Positions 25,671 through 34,652 are shown, counted from the stretch's first letter. The stretch is 64,000 nucleotides of DNA from Bifidobacterium pullorum subsp. saeculare (GCF_016899725.1 NZ_JACLYU010000005.1:1-64000), one strand, 5' to 3'. Notes: generated by a model not told the origin, from the sequence alone. Program-made: numbers and translations.

Positions 25671-26843
25671 TCAGCGTTCGACGCGGTCGAGGAACCGCAC
25701 GTAGCCCTGCCGCGCGAACCGCAGGAAGTCGGGCCCCGTGGGATCCGTGGAAAGCGGCGTTCCATAGATGTTAGGTTCGCCGTGCCAGGAATTCGTCCAG
25801 GTGAGGTACCACAGCACACGCCGGGTGAGGTCGCTGGCGGCCGCGCCACGGTCGAGGAACCTCGTCCACGGATGCTCGGGCACGCCGGCCATCGCGTTGG
25901 GCGTGCCGATTTCGGTCATCGCCGCGGGCTTGCCGTGCGCCCGCGCGACCTTCGCCAGTTCCTCCAGCGAAAGCACGAATCCGGCGAACACCTCCTCGGG
26001 AGTGCCAGGATTGTCGTCGCGGCCGATGTCGATGTAATCGTCCAGGCCGAAGACATCCACCACATCGTCGCCGGGGTAGCCGCGCAGATAATCCGCGGCG
26101 AACGCCTGGCGGTCGGCCCGGATGCGGCTGCGGTCCGGTGAGATCGCGTACAGCACGTTGTGCACCTCGCAGCGGTCGCGCAGATACGCGACGGTGAAGC
26201 GCCACAAGGCGGCGAACTGATCGTCGGTGGCGTCCGCGTCCGGGCCGAACTGGCCCGTATGCCCGTCCCGCTGCGCGGCGGCGGCCTCCGCGGGGTCATC
26301 GTCCTGGCCGCCGATGCACCACCAGAACCAATCGCCGTTGTGCTCGTGGAACGGGCGGAAGACCACGGGGATGGCGTTCCCCTGGCTGTCCGTCAGCGAG
26401 CGCAGGAATCCGGCCACCGTGTCCAGCCAGCCGCACCACGTGCCGTGGCGGTCGCCGCCCGGCAGCACCACCGCCACCGAGCCGGGGTGCAGGTTCTCCC
26501 CATAGCCGCCGCCGGTGATCGGGTTGCGGGAATGCCAGCTGATCGTCACGATGCCGCCGCGCTCATGGTCGCGTCGGATCCATGCGCGCATCCGATCGAA
26601 ATGCGCGGCGTCGCGTCCTGACGCCGCCGGGGCCTCGATGCCGCCCAGGTCGAAGCCGAACACCGCCGGGTAGGTACCGGTCGCCTCGCACACGTCGGAG
26701 TCCGTGCCCGGGGACCGTCTGATCTGTTCGTCCTCCTGATGGCCGAACATGGCGTACCGCCCTTCGGCCCGCCGCAGGCGCGCGGCCAGCGCGCGCCCGG
26801 CGGCGCACAGGTGCGGATCGGCGAATGTGATGGCATCCTGCAT
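25671..26843 (-). CDS. Endo-beta-mannanase-like glycoside hydrolase, GH26 (copy 2)
   Basis: 390-aa GH26 enzyme related to the copy at 20564-21781. Acid/base Glu in VFRPFHEHNGDWFWW (about residue 167) and nucleophile Glu in AAMTEIGTPNAM (about 311). The N-terminus aligns with copy 1 at GRYAMFGHQED, showing that both begin at about the same point and lack signal peptides. ATG 26843 follows GGCAAAGGAGCCGAT. A 12-residue Asp/Ala-rich insert follows WCIGGQDDDPAEAA. The gene lies 68 bp after lacI on the same strand and may be co-transcribed with it. Two divergent intracellular GH26 enzymes suggest different chain-length or linkage preferences (mannan versus glucomannan). Confidence 0.92.
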   Translation of the reverse strand: MQDAITFADPHLCAAGRALAARLRRAEGRYAMFGHQEDEQIRRSPGTDSDVCEATGTYPAVFGFDLGGIEAPAASGRDAAHFDRMRAWIRRDHERGGIVTISWHSRNPITGGGYGENLHPGSVAVVLPGGDRHGTWCGWLDTVAGFLRSLTDSQGNAIPVVFRPFHEHNGDWFWWCIGGQDDDPAEAAAAQRDGHTGQFGPDADATDDQFAALWRFTVAYLRDRCEVHNVLYAISPDRSRIRADRQAFAADYLRGYPGDDVVDVFGLDDYIDIGRDDNPGTPEEVFAGFVLSLEELAKVARAHGKPAAMTEIGTPNAMAGVPEHPWTRFLDRGAAASDLTRRVLWYLTWTNSWHGEPNIYGTPLSTDPTGPDFLRFARQGYVRFLDRVER

Positions 26844-26911
26844 ATCGGCTCCTTTGCCTCGATATGGTCTGTGTGGTCGGTATGGCCGGCGCGGCCGCCG
26901 GCCGGTTCCGG

Positions 26912-27952
26912 TCACTGGCCGGCGTGCACCGGCGCCGGCGCCGTGGAATCGCGCACGACGAGTTCGTACGGCTCCTCGTATTCGTTGCCGACGGTCTCGC
27001 CGTTGATCTGGCGCAGCAGCATCGGCACCACCTGCTTGCCGGCGGTGACGATGCTGCGGTGCAGCGCCGTCAGCCCCGGCGTGACGGTCTGGCACAGGAA
27101 GGAATCGTCCCATGCGATCATCGACAGCTGCTCCGGCACGGCGAACCCGCGTTCCGCCGCGACCTTCATGCTGGCGATGGCCATGCTGTCGCTGTCGTAC
27201 ACGATGGCGGTGGGCGGGTCGCCGAACGCCAGCAGCCGCGCCGTGCAGTCGGCGCCCTGTTCAGGCGAGTAGTCGGCGTGCAGGCAGTCATACCGCATGT
27301 CCATCGCCGAGGTCTCCTCGATGAAGGCGCGGTCGCGGCTGAAGGTGTGGCCGTAGCGTTCCGGGCCGGCCACGCGGGCGATATGCGTGTGCCCGAGCTC
27401 ATGCAGGTAGTCGACGAGCAGGCGCGCGCCGCCGGCGTCGTCGCTGGTCAGCGTGGGCAGGCCGCCGGTCACCGACGGGTCGGCCATGGCGACGACCGGC
27501 ATGCTGCGCGCGGAACGGTACAGTTCGATGCGCTTGTCGCCGATCTCCACATTGGTGATCACCACGCCGTCCACGCTGCCGTCCGCCAGCCATTCACGGT
27601 GGATCGACAGCATGTCGCCGCCCGTGGGAATGATGCGCAGCATCAGCGAATAGTCGTTCTTCTCCAGTTCGAAGCTCATGCCGGAGAGCAATGCCAGCGT
27701 CCAGGAGTCCACGGTCAGCGCCTCGGGACTGTAGGTCAGCGCCAGACCGATCGCGCGGCTGCTGGCGTTCGACAGGGCCTTGGCGGCGCTGTTGGGCCGC
27801 CATCCCAAGGTATCGGCGACTTTCAGCACCTTGTCGCGGGTTTTCTCGGAGACTCCGGGTTTGCCGTTCAAGGCATAGGAGACAGCGCTGCTCGACACGC
27901 CAGCGGCCTTGGCCACGTCGGTGATGGTGACTTTTGTCTTCGGCGCTGCCAT
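26912..27952 (-). CDS. LacI-family transcriptional repressor
   Basis: 346-aa sugar-responsive repressor. The helix-turn-helix is at residues ~8-27 (VTITDVAKAAGVSSSAVSYA), followed by the LacI hinge (RPNSAAKALSNASSRAIGL) and a periplasmic-binding-protein-like effector domain to the end. ATG 27952 follows GCAAGGAGGCGTC. It sits in the middle of the mannan locus, upstream of a GH26 gene. Several promoters of the locus carry CTTAAnCGGTTAAG-type palindromes, so this is the obvious candidate to bind them, with a manno-oligosaccharide as inducer. The link between this protein and those operators is inferred, not shown. Confidence 0.93.
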   Translation of the reverse strand: MAAPKTKVTITDVAKAAGVSSSAVSYALNGKPGVSEKTRDKVLKVADTLGWRPNSAAKALSNASSRAIGLALTYSPEALTVDSWTLALLSGMSFELEKNDYSLMLRIIPTGGDMLSIHREWLADGSVDGVVITNVEIGDKRIELYRSARSMPVVAMADPSVTGGLPTLTSDDAGGARLLVDYLHELGHTHIARVAGPERYGHTFSRDRAFIEETSAMDMRYDCLHADYSPEQGADCTARLLAFGDPPTAIVYDSDSMAIASMKVAAERGFAVPEQLSMIAWDDSFLCQTVTPGLTALHRSIVTAGKQVVPMLLRQINGETVGNEYEEPYELVVRDSTAPAPVHAGQ

Positions 27953-27983
27953 GACGCCTCCTTGCCTGCGATGGGTATGAATT

Positions 27984-28038
27984 AAGCGCTTCCGTTGGTG
28001 ACGTCAAGTGTAATGGAGCACGTCGTCAACGGAAGCGC
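27984..28038. promoter_or_regulatory. AAGCGCTT palindrome and inverted repeat upstream of lacI
   Basis: TTAAGCGCTT contains the palindrome AAGCGCTT (27984-27991). GCGCTTCCGTTG (27986-27997) is repeated in inverse as CAACGGAAGCGC (28027-28038). The pair lies 32-86 bp upstream of the lacI start, a position suited to autoregulation, although it lacks the CGG core of the other operators. Confidence 0.4.
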
Positions 28039-28043
28039 CGCTC

Positions 28044-28077
28044 GGTCACGTCCCGTGTGCCATGACGGGACGTGACC
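28044..28077 (-). terminator. Hairpin terminator of the beta-mannosidase operon
   Basis: Perfect 13-bp stem GGTCACGTCCCGT / ACGGGACGTGACC with an 8-nt loop, starting 3 bp after the minus-strand stop codon at 28081. No T-run follows, so termination may need a factor or the hairpin may only protect the 3' end. Confidence 0.65.
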
Positions 28078-28080
28078 AGC

Positions 28081-30816
28081 TCAGTCCCGGTTCCGCTTGA
28101 GGTCGTTGGCGCAGCGCATGACGTTCGGCGCGGCGAAGGCAGCCGGATCGCCGACGGTGCCGCAGGCGACGTGCCAGGTGACCGATTCGCCCGGCAGTAG
28201 GGTGGCCAGGCCGCCGTCGATGCGGGCGGCCGGGTCGACCTTGTCGACCATGCAGAACACGTCGCGGGCGTAGGCCCGGGCCGTCACGGTCAGCGCATAG
28301 CCGCCGTCCTCCGCGGCCACGTCCACCTCGATGGGGTCGGCCGTCAGCCGCTGGTCGATCACCTCGGCCGGGTTGTAGACCACGCGCGCGAATCCACTCG
28401 CCGGATCGGCCGGCGTGGCCACGAGGATCTCGTTGGCCGGGTCGCCGAATGCGGCCAGTTCCGCCGGCAGGTCGACGTCCCGGTGCCCGCACGGCCCCAA
28501 TGCGACGTCGAACCGCGCCGTGGCCAGCGCCGTGCCGTCGAGGGCGCGCCGTTCCACCGTCCACGCGGTGGACACGGCCTCGCGCGTGTCGTTGAGCACG
28601 GCCAGCGCCAGGTGGTCGTACGTCGCGACCTCCACGCCCTCCCAGTTGTGGGCTTCGCGCGCTTCGTCGGAGATCCGGGGCTGGATCGTCGCCAGCCGCG
28701 GCGCGAAGAAGGCGCGGGACGCGTGCCACAGCGGCTTGCGGTGGCCGCCGTAGTCGACCGCCGCCCACGACACCACCGGCCAGTCGTCGTTGAGCTGCCA
28801 GATCAGCGCGCCGGCGTTCACCGGCTCGATCGAACGCATGTACTCCACGCCGAAGCGGATCGCCTGCGCCTGCTGCAGCTGGCAGGCCCAGTGCCAGTCC
28901 TCGATGTCGTCCCAGCGGTCGGTGGGGATGAGCCAGTCGCGCGTGCCGTCGGCGTGCATCGTCACGTCGTCGATCATGCCCGGCGTCAGGTGCGAACGCA
29001 TGCCGCGCGCCAGCTTGATGTTGCCGCCCGAGGCCTTCTGGTGCACCAGCATCTGCGCACCGAACGGGTCGGGGACCTCGTCGTGCACGGCGCCGGTGAG
29101 CGTGCTCCACGCGGGCGGCGCCTGGTAGCCGAACTCGTCCGCGAACCGCGGCCGGTACGAGGCGTAGGTGCGGTAGTCGACGCGGTTCCACACATCCCAG
29201 ATGTGCATGGTGCCGTCGGTGTCCAGGTTCGCCGCCGTGTACGGCGTGAAGCTCATCGGGGAGCTTTCCAGGTACACGCGCGTCGGGTCCAGCTCGGCGA
29301 GCAGGCGCGGGAACACCTCGCGGTAGTACGTTTCCCCCCACGGCTTCTGCCCGTAGCCGTATTCGCCGGCGGGCAGGTCGTCGGCGCGGACGGCCTGCTT
29401 GTTGCCGCCCCACTCGGCGTGGGCCACGTAGTTCTCGTTCGACCCGTTCCACACCACCAGGCTCGGATGGCAGGCCAGTCGGCTGATGTGCTCGCGCGCC
29501 TCGGCCTCGATCTGCGCCTTGGTGAACGCGTCCTCGTGGTAGGAGGCGCAGGCCAGCATGAAGTCCTGCCACACCATGACGCCGTGCTCGTCACACAGGT
29601 CGTACAGGTCGTCGGATTCGTAGATGCCGCCGCCCCAGATGCGCACCATGTTCGAGTTCGACTCGACCAGGTCGCGCACGCCGCGCTCGTAGTCGGCACG
29701 GCCGACACGGGCGATGTACGCGTCGTCCGGAATCCAGTTGTATCCGCGGCAGTGCACCGGCACGTCGTTGACGTAGATCTGGAACGGGCGGCCGATCTCG
29801 TCGGCGGCGGTGTCGACGCGCACCGTGCGGAAGCCGACGCGGCCGGACCACTCGGCCTGCGGCTGCGCGCCGGCCGGGCGCGCGGCCGGTGCACCGTCGG
29901 CTCCGGCGGTGACCGACGCGTCGACGGTCACGTCGTACAGCGGCTGGTCGCCGTAGCCGAGCGGCCACCACAGCGCGGCGTCCTCCACGTCCAGCGTGAC
30001 CGTGGCGTGGGTCTCCCCCGGAGCGACCACCGCCGAGCCGATCACGTCGGCGCCATGGCCGCGGACGGCGGCGGTGACGGTCACCACGGTCTGGCGGCGG
30101 GCGTCGCCGACGGTCATCACGCGACCGGAGCCTTCGCGCTCGATCTCCACCTCGACGGTGAGCACGCCGTTGCCGTGGCGGTCCACGTCCACCAGCGGGC
30201 GGACCGCGGCGAAGCGCACGCCGGACCAGGATTCGATGCCGATCGGCCGCCAGATGCCGGCGTTGGCCACATCGATGCCCCAGTCCCAGCCGAAGCTGTA
30301 CGAGGGTTTGCGCAGCTGGTTGAACGCGTGGTGCTCGGTGTGCGGCAGGTAGCCGAGCTCCTGCTCGCGGCGGTCGGATTCACGCACCGGGGAGGCGAAC
30401 GCCACCTCCAGCGTGTTCGTGCCTTCGCGCAGCAGGCCGCGCACATCCCAGCGGTACGAGCGGTGGAAGTTCTCCACATGGCCGACCGGCCGGCCGTTGA
30501 GGCGCAGGTCCGCCACCGTGTCGAGGCCGCCGGCGACCAGGTCGTGCCGCGTCTGGCCGTCGTCCTGCCAATCGAACGTGCAGGCGTACTGCCAATCGAT
30601 GTCGCCGATCCACTGCTGGTGGTTCTCGTTGTCGCCGTCGAACGGGTCCGCGATCAGTCCGGCGTCGAGCAGGGCGAGCGTGGCCTCGCCCGGCACCGCG
30701 GCCGGGATGCCGGTGGTGAGTGCGGCGCGCAGCTCCGCCGGCGCGGCCTCGGGATTGAGCGCGGTGAGCGTCCAGCCGGCGGCGAGAGGAACGAAGGTTC
30801 TGTTGGTCGAAGTCAT
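28081..30816 (-). CDS. Beta-mannosidase, GH2
   Basis: 911-aa cytoplasmic exo-enzyme releasing mannose from the non-reducing end of beta-manno-oligosaccharides. The N-terminal sugar-binding domain (residues ~8-190; QQWIGDIDWQYACTF typical of the mannosidase subgroup) is followed by an immunoglobulin-like domain and a TIM barrel. The acid/base Glu is in VWNGSNENYVAH (about 460) and the nucleophile Glu in VYLESSPMSF (about 516). ATG 30816 follows GTGAAAGGACCTGCCC. Last gene of the operon with a lipoprotein and two permeases (12 bp after the second permease). This tight linkage of importer and beta-mannosidase is the strongest evidence for beta-mannoside transport here. Confidence 0.93.
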   Translation of the reverse strand: MTSTNRTFVPLAAGWTLTALNPEAAPAELRAALTTGIPAAVPGEATLALLDAGLIADPFDGDNENHQQWIGDIDWQYACTFDWQDDGQTRHDLVAGGLDTVADLRLNGRPVGHVENFHRSYRWDVRGLLREGTNTLEVAFASPVRESDRREQELGYLPHTEHHAFNQLRKPSYSFGWDWGIDVANAGIWRPIGIESWSGVRFAAVRPLVDVDRHGNGVLTVEVEIEREGSGRVMTVGDARRQTVVTVTAAVRGHGADVIGSAVVAPGETHATVTLDVEDAALWWPLGYGDQPLYDVTVDASVTAGADGAPAARPAGAQPQAEWSGRVGFRTVRVDTAADEIGRPFQIYVNDVPVHCRGYNWIPDDAYIARVGRADYERGVRDLVESNSNMVRIWGGGIYESDDLYDLCDEHGVMVWQDFMLACASYHEDAFTKAQIEAEAREHISRLACHPSLVVWNGSNENYVAHAEWGGNKQAVRADDLPAGEYGYGQKPWGETYYREVFPRLLAELDPTRVYLESSPMSFTPYTAANLDTDGTMHIWDVWNRVDYRTYASYRPRFADEFGYQAPPAWSTLTGAVHDEVPDPFGAQMLVHQKASGGNIKLARGMRSHLTPGMIDDVTMHADGTRDWLIPTDRWDDIEDWHWACQLQQAQAIRFGVEYMRSIEPVNAGALIWQLNDDWPVVSWAAVDYGGHRKPLWHASRAFFAPRLATIQPRISDEAREAHNWEGVEVATYDHLALAVLNDTREAVSTAWTVERRALDGTALATARFDVALGPCGHRDVDLPAELAAFGDPANEILVATPADPASGFARVVYNPAEVIDQRLTADPIEVDVAAEDGGYALTVTARAYARDVFCMVDKVDPAARIDGGLATLLPGESVTWHVACGTVGDPAAFAAPNVMRCANDLKRNRD

Positions 30817-30828
30817 GGGCAGGTCCTT

Positions 30829-31731
30829 TCACTCCTTGACAGCGCCCGCGGCGATGCCGTTGTAGATCTGCTTCTGGAAGACCAGGAAGAGGATCAGCAT
30901 GGGCAGCAAGGTGATGATCACGCCGGCGCAGATCAGGTTGTACTGCGAGCCCATCGGGCCGGTGAACGAGTACAGCGCGATGGCGATGGTCTTGAGGTCG
31001 GCGTCCTGCAGGTACAGGTTCGAGGCGTAGTACTCGTTGTACACACCCACGCCCTTGAGGATCATGCAGGTGACGATGGCGGGTTTGAGCAGCGGCAGCA
31101 GGATCTTCGAGTACACGGTGAAGTAAGAGGCGCCGTCCACGATGGCGGACTCGTCCAGCGACACCGGGATGTTCTCGAAGAACTGGATGAACACGTAGAT
31201 CGAGATGACGTCGGTGCCGCACATCATCAGGATGTAGCCCCACATGGTGTTCACCGCGCCGAAGTTCACCATCATCTTGTACAGCGCGACCTGCATGGCG
31301 ATGCCGGGCAGCAGGGCCGCGACGGTGAACATGCCGCGGATGAAGCCGTTGCCGGGGAAAGTGAAGCGGGAGAGCACATACGCCAGCTGCGTGCCGATCA
31401 ACGTGGTGACGACCAGCACCACCACGAGCACGATCAGCGAGTTGCGGAACGCCAGTCCCATGTTCGAGGTCTTGAAGGCCTGGACGTAGTTGTCGAAGTT
31501 GAACCAGTTCTTCGGCATCGTCATGACGGACGTGGACTGGTATTCCTGCTCGGTCTTGGCCGCGGTCACGAAGCAGCTGACCAGCGGCAGCAGCATCCAG
31601 AACGCGAAGAACACCAGCGAGAAATACTTCAGGAAGGAGAAGAACGCCAGCTTGGCCTTGTAGAAGGCCGAGCCGCCCGCCTTGATGCGACGGGCCCGGG
31701 GACGGGCCTTGGTCATTGCCGCGGTCATCAT
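30829..31731 (-). CDS. Manno-oligosaccharide ABC permease (MalG type)
   Basis: 300-aa permease of a CUT1 importer with six membrane helices and the EAA loop as DESAIVDGASYFTVY...LPLLKP (about 188-213). The start ATG 31731 overlaps the TGA of the upstream permease gene (ATGA), implying translational coupling; a second ATG two codons on is possible. The basic KARPRARRIKAGG N-terminus faces the cytoplasm. Substrate inferred as beta-mannoside oligosaccharides from the GH2 beta-mannosidase in the same operon. ATPase supplied in trans. Confidence 0.9.
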   Translation of the reverse strand: MMTAAMTKARPRARRIKAGGSAFYKAKLAFFSFLKYFSLVFFAFWMLLPLVSCFVTAAKTEQEYQSTSVMTMPKNWFNFDNYVQAFKTSNMGLAFRNSLIVLVVVLVVTTLIGTQLAYVLSRFTFPGNGFIRGMFTVAALLPGIAMQVALYKMMVNFGAVNTMWGYILMMCGTDVISIYVFIQFFENIPVSLDESAIVDGASYFTVYSKILLPLLKPAIVTCMILKGVGVYNEYYASNLYLQDADLKTIAIALYSFTGPMGSQYNLICAGVIITLLPMLILFLVFQKQIYNGIAAGAVKE

Positions 31732-32783
31732 GCCACCGCCTTATCTGTCATGTCGTGCTGTGCCGACGGGCCGTTGCGGAAGATGGGCGCCGCCTTGGCG
31801 CTCACCCGGCGACGCCGGCGCTCGAGCTTGCGAGCCTGTTTCTTTGCCTTGGCGACGCCGTCGTCCGCATCCTTGAACACATAGTTGAAGAAGATCTGTT
31901 GCAACAGCGCGCAGATCAGGATGATCACCAGCAACACGATCGCCATGGCCGAGGCCAGGCCGACCTTCTGGCTGACGTGGGCGAGACGGTCCATGCGCAC
32001 GAAATAGGTGGCGGTGCCGTTGGCACCGGTGGTGATGACGTACGGGCCCTCAAAGGCGGACAGCGAGCCGGTGATCGACAGGATGACGTTGAGCACCAGG
32101 ATCGTGCGGATGCCGGGCAGGATGATGTGCCGGAACTGCTGGAACTTGTTCGCGCCGTCGATTTCCGCCGCCTCGTACAGGCTCTTGTCGATCGACATCA
32201 TGGCGCCGATGAACAGGATGACGTTCTGCCCGAGGTAGCGCCAGACGGAGGCGCCGACCAGCGACCAGTTGTTGATCGACTGGTCCTTGAGCCAGTAGGG
32301 AAGGTTGTCGAGCTGGAATCCGCACCATTGCAGCACCGTGTCGAACACGTAGCCGCGCGTGTAGAAGAACTTGAAGATGAAGCCCACCGCGATGCCGTTG
32401 ATCAGGTAGGGGAAGAAGTAGATGGCCTTGAAGCCGGCTCCGCCGCGGACCTTGAACGCCAGGATGCTGGACAGGTACAGGGCGATGCCGACCTGGATCA
32501 GGGCGCCCACCATGTAGTACAGGCTCAGCTTCAGCGACGACAACGTGTCCGGACGGGTGAACACGTCGACGTAGTTCTCGAGGCCGACGAATTCACGGGG
32601 CCCGATGTACTTCATCTTGTAGAAGCTGTAATCGATCATGCTCGCGAACGGCACATAGGTGAAGACCACGAGCAGTGTGACGGGGATGGCGCAGAAGGCC
32701 ACGATGATGCCGGTCTTCCGCCAGTTCCTGGGTTGCTTGTTGACGGGGACCTCGGCGACGGATCCCGCATGCGATGCACTCAT
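31728..32783 (-). CDS. Manno-oligosaccharide ABC permease (MalF type)
   Basis: 351-aa permease with six helices after a 25-residue tail; the EAA loop reads YEAAEIDGANKFQQFRHIILP (about 198-220). It is longer than its partner because of a basic C-terminal extension rich in Lys/Arg (KKQARKLERRRRRVSAKA). ATG 32783 follows GAAAGAGGGAAGCA. It lies 90 bp after the lipoprotein gene, a gap containing a strong hairpin, and overlaps the second permease by 4 bp. Confidence 0.9.
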   Translation of the reverse strand: MSASHAGSVAEVPVNKQPRNWRKTGIIVAFCAIPVTLLVVFTYVPFASMIDYSFYKMKYIGPREFVGLENYVDVFTRPDTLSSLKLSLYYMVGALIQVGIALYLSSILAFKVRGGAGFKAIYFFPYLINGIAVGFIFKFFYTRGYVFDTVLQWCGFQLDNLPYWLKDQSINNWSLVGASVWRYLGQNVILFIGAMMSIDKSLYEAAEIDGANKFQQFRHIILPGIRTILVLNVILSITGSLSAFEGPYVITTGANGTATYFVRMDRLAHVSQKVGLASAMAIVLLVIILICALLQQIFFNYVFKDADDGVAKAKKQARKLERRRRRVSAKAAPIFRNGPSAQHDMTDKAVA

Positions 32784-32822
32784 TGCTTCCCTCTTTCGGA
32801 TGGATGATGATGGCAGAACACA

Positions 32823-32865
32823 GTGCGGACACCGGGGGCCTGGCCGGTCCGGCCGGCGTCCGCAC
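32823..32865 (-). other. Hairpin between lipoprotein and permease genes
   Basis: GTGCGGAC (32823-32830) pairs with GTCCGCAC (32858-32865) and the inside has further GGCC-rich pairing. Such hairpins after a binding-protein gene often stabilise its mRNA or cut read-through, giving more lipoprotein than permease; that role is inferred. Confidence 0.6.
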
Positions 32866-32873
32866 CTGCGGGA

Positions 32874-34277
32874 TCACTTCGTGACGGTGTCGTACTTGAC
32901 CTCGACGCCTTCGTCCTCCAACGCCTGGTTCCACTTGCCGTTCCACTCGTCGACCATGTCCCAGTACGACATGTCCTTGTTGGCGGCGTGCTCGACGATG
33001 GCCTGGACGCGGGCGTCTCCGCCGGCGTTGATGGCCAGCTCGGAGTCGGAGTTGAGGTCGTTGAAGAGGTCCTCCTCGCCTTCGACGGCGGGCTTGTCCT
33101 CCAGGAACGTGACGTCCTTGAAGTCGGCGTAGGCGTCGGGCAGCTTGTCGTTCTCCGGCAGCTTGGAAACGGGCAGGCCGCCTTCGTTGTAGGAGAAGCC
33201 GGACTTGTCGGTCATCCACTTGACGAAGATCATCGCGGCTTCCTGCTTGTCCTTCGAGGAATCCTTGTTGATGCCGTACGCATAGTCGGGGGCGGAGGAG
33301 GTGTACTGCTTGCCGTCCACCGTGATCGGGAAGGGCATGTAGCGCACATCATCGGCATGCTCGCCGGCGCCCTTGATCTGGGAGACCGCCCAGGAGCCGA
33401 GGACCATCGTGGCGATCTCGCCATTGTTCATCTTGGTCTTGGAGCCCTCCCAGTCGGTGGTCGAATAATCGTCCTCGGTCAGGCCGTCCGCGACGGTGTC
33501 GTACAGGACCTTGTACACGTTGTACATATGGGTGCCGTCGCCGGGATCGGAGAACGGGTTCTTGGTGTGCAGCAGGTCGCGCGACATGTACGTGTCGGAG
33601 CCGGTGGCCGTGCCGCCCACATACGAATCCCAGGCGCCCATCGTCCATCCGGCGGCATAGTTGGTGTACAGCGGAATCGCGTTGGTCTTGGCCTTGACGG
33701 CCTTAAGCGCTTCATTAAACTCTTTCGGCGTCTTCGGCAGCTCGGTGACGCCGGCCTTGTCGAAGACCGCCTTGTTGTACACGATGCCCACGGCGTTGCC
33801 CGTGGAGGCGATGCCGTACACCTTGCCCTTGTAATGCTGGCCGTACACGTAGTGGATCTGGTCCTTGAGCTGGTCGACCGTGCCATAGGACAGGAAGTAG
33901 TTGCCGAGCTCCGAGGCGTCGACGGCCGGGATCATCATGATGTCGCCCCAGTCGCCGCCCTGCAGACGGGTCAGCGCGCTGTTGGCGTAGTCGGTGCCGG
34001 CTGTCACATCGACCTTGATGCCCGGGTACATCTTGTTGAATTCCGCGATGTACTGCTTCCACGTCGTGCCGTTGTAGTCGTCCTTCAACAGGTCGGTACG
34101 GTGCGAATACAGCTTGATCGTGGTCTTGATGTCCTTGCCGGTGGTGCCCAGCTCGATCTTGTCGTAGGTCAGGTCGGTCTGCTCGCCGCCATTGCTCTGT
34201 CCGCCCCCGCAGGCGGCCAGACCGATGGCGCACACTCCCGCGACAGCTGCCGCCGCGATCTTCTTCAGTGCCTTCAT
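32874..34277 (-). CDS. Manno-oligosaccharide-binding lipoprotein of ABC importer
   Basis: 467-aa solute-binding protein. The start ATG 34277 follows GGTTGGAAGGAACACC and gives the lipoprotein signal KALKKIAAAAVAGVCAIGLAAC with lipid-modified Cys23; the upstream in-frame start would add only six codons. The mature protein follows the type-1 sugar-binding fold (KQYIAEFNKMYPGIKVDV near residues 70-90). First gene of the operon with two permeases and beta-mannosidase, driven by a clear promoter with an overlapping LacI operator. Ligand inferred as beta-manno- or glucomanno-oligosaccharides. Unrelated in detail to the lipoprotein at 2365-3648. Confidence 0.9.
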   Translation of the reverse strand: MKALKKIAAAAVAGVCAIGLAACGGGQSNGGEQTDLTYDKIELGTTGKDIKTTIKLYSHRTDLLKDDYNGTTWKQYIAEFNKMYPGIKVDVTAGTDYANSALTRLQGGDWGDIMMIPAVDASELGNYFLSYGTVDQLKDQIHYVYGQHYKGKVYGIASTGNAVGIVYNKAVFDKAGVTELPKTPKEFNEALKAVKAKTNAIPLYTNYAAGWTMGAWDSYVGGTATGSDTYMSRDLLHTKNPFSDPGDGTHMYNVYKVLYDTVADGLTEDDYSTTDWEGSKTKMNNGEIATMVLGSWAVSQIKGAGEHADDVRYMPFPITVDGKQYTSSAPDYAYGINKDSSKDKQEAAMIFVKWMTDKSGFSYNEGGLPVSKLPENDKLPDAYADFKDVTFLEDKPAVEGEEDLFNDLNSDSELAINAGGDARVQAIVEHAANKDMSYWDMVDEWNGKWNQALEDEGVEVKYDTVTK

Positions 34278-34409
34278 GGTGTTCCTTCCAACCAAGTGGA
34301 TGCCGGGAGCTCCGTTGTTCTCCCGCCAACGTCCGACGCCTCAGCCATGAGCCGCCTTGCGATTCCCTCCAGGAGGCCTGCACGAGCAGGTCGCCTGTAA
34401 GTGAGCCCC

Positions 34410-34447
34410 AGTATATGTCAATGCTTGCAACATGTCAACCGCTTAAG
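34410..34447 (-). promoter_or_regulatory. Sigma-70 promoter with overlapping LacI operator (mannoside importer)
   Basis: On the minus strand TTGACA (34438-34433), a 17-bp spacer and TATACT (34415-34410) form a near-consensus promoter. CTTAAGCGGTTGAC (34447-34434) overlaps the -35 and resembles the CTTAAnCGGTTAAG operators elsewhere in the locus. The -10 lies about 130 bp before the lipoprotein start. This is the best-defined promoter in the window. Confidence 0.85.
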
Positions 34448-34588
34448 TTCGACCCCGGTAAACAGCCGTTTGCATCGGCGTGTCGCCCTTCGCGACCCGG
34501 TTTTTCCACCTCTGGGCACCCCATTCTGGCGCGAAAATCGCTGAAACAATCAGTGGAACATCGCCCGGAATGGACGTGCCAACCAGGT

Positions 34589-34618
34589 TTGCCTCATGAT
34601 TACTTAATCGGTTATGCT
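34589..34618 (+). promoter_or_regulatory. Promoter with LacI operator for ABC exporter
   Basis: TTGCCT (34589-34594), 18-bp spacer, TATGCT (34613-34618). The operator CTTAATCGGTTATG (34603-34616) covers the spacer and -10 and is nearly the same as the site at 24100. It lies 35 bp upstream of the exporter start, placing that gene in the same regulon as the mannan genes. Confidence 0.75.
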
Positions 34619-34652
34619 CAGCATTGACGCAACGCCGCACGGAGGAGAGCAT

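Noticed and set aside
28483-31884. 1133-codon plus-strand open frame opposite beta-mannosidase and permease
   Set aside because: Antisense shadow of two well-supported genes; no start signal or family match.
33690-33725. TTAAGCGCTT inside the mannoside-binding lipoprotein gene as an operator
   Set aside because: It resembles the palindrome near lacI but lies over 500 bp inside a coding region, lacks the CGG core and is likely chance.
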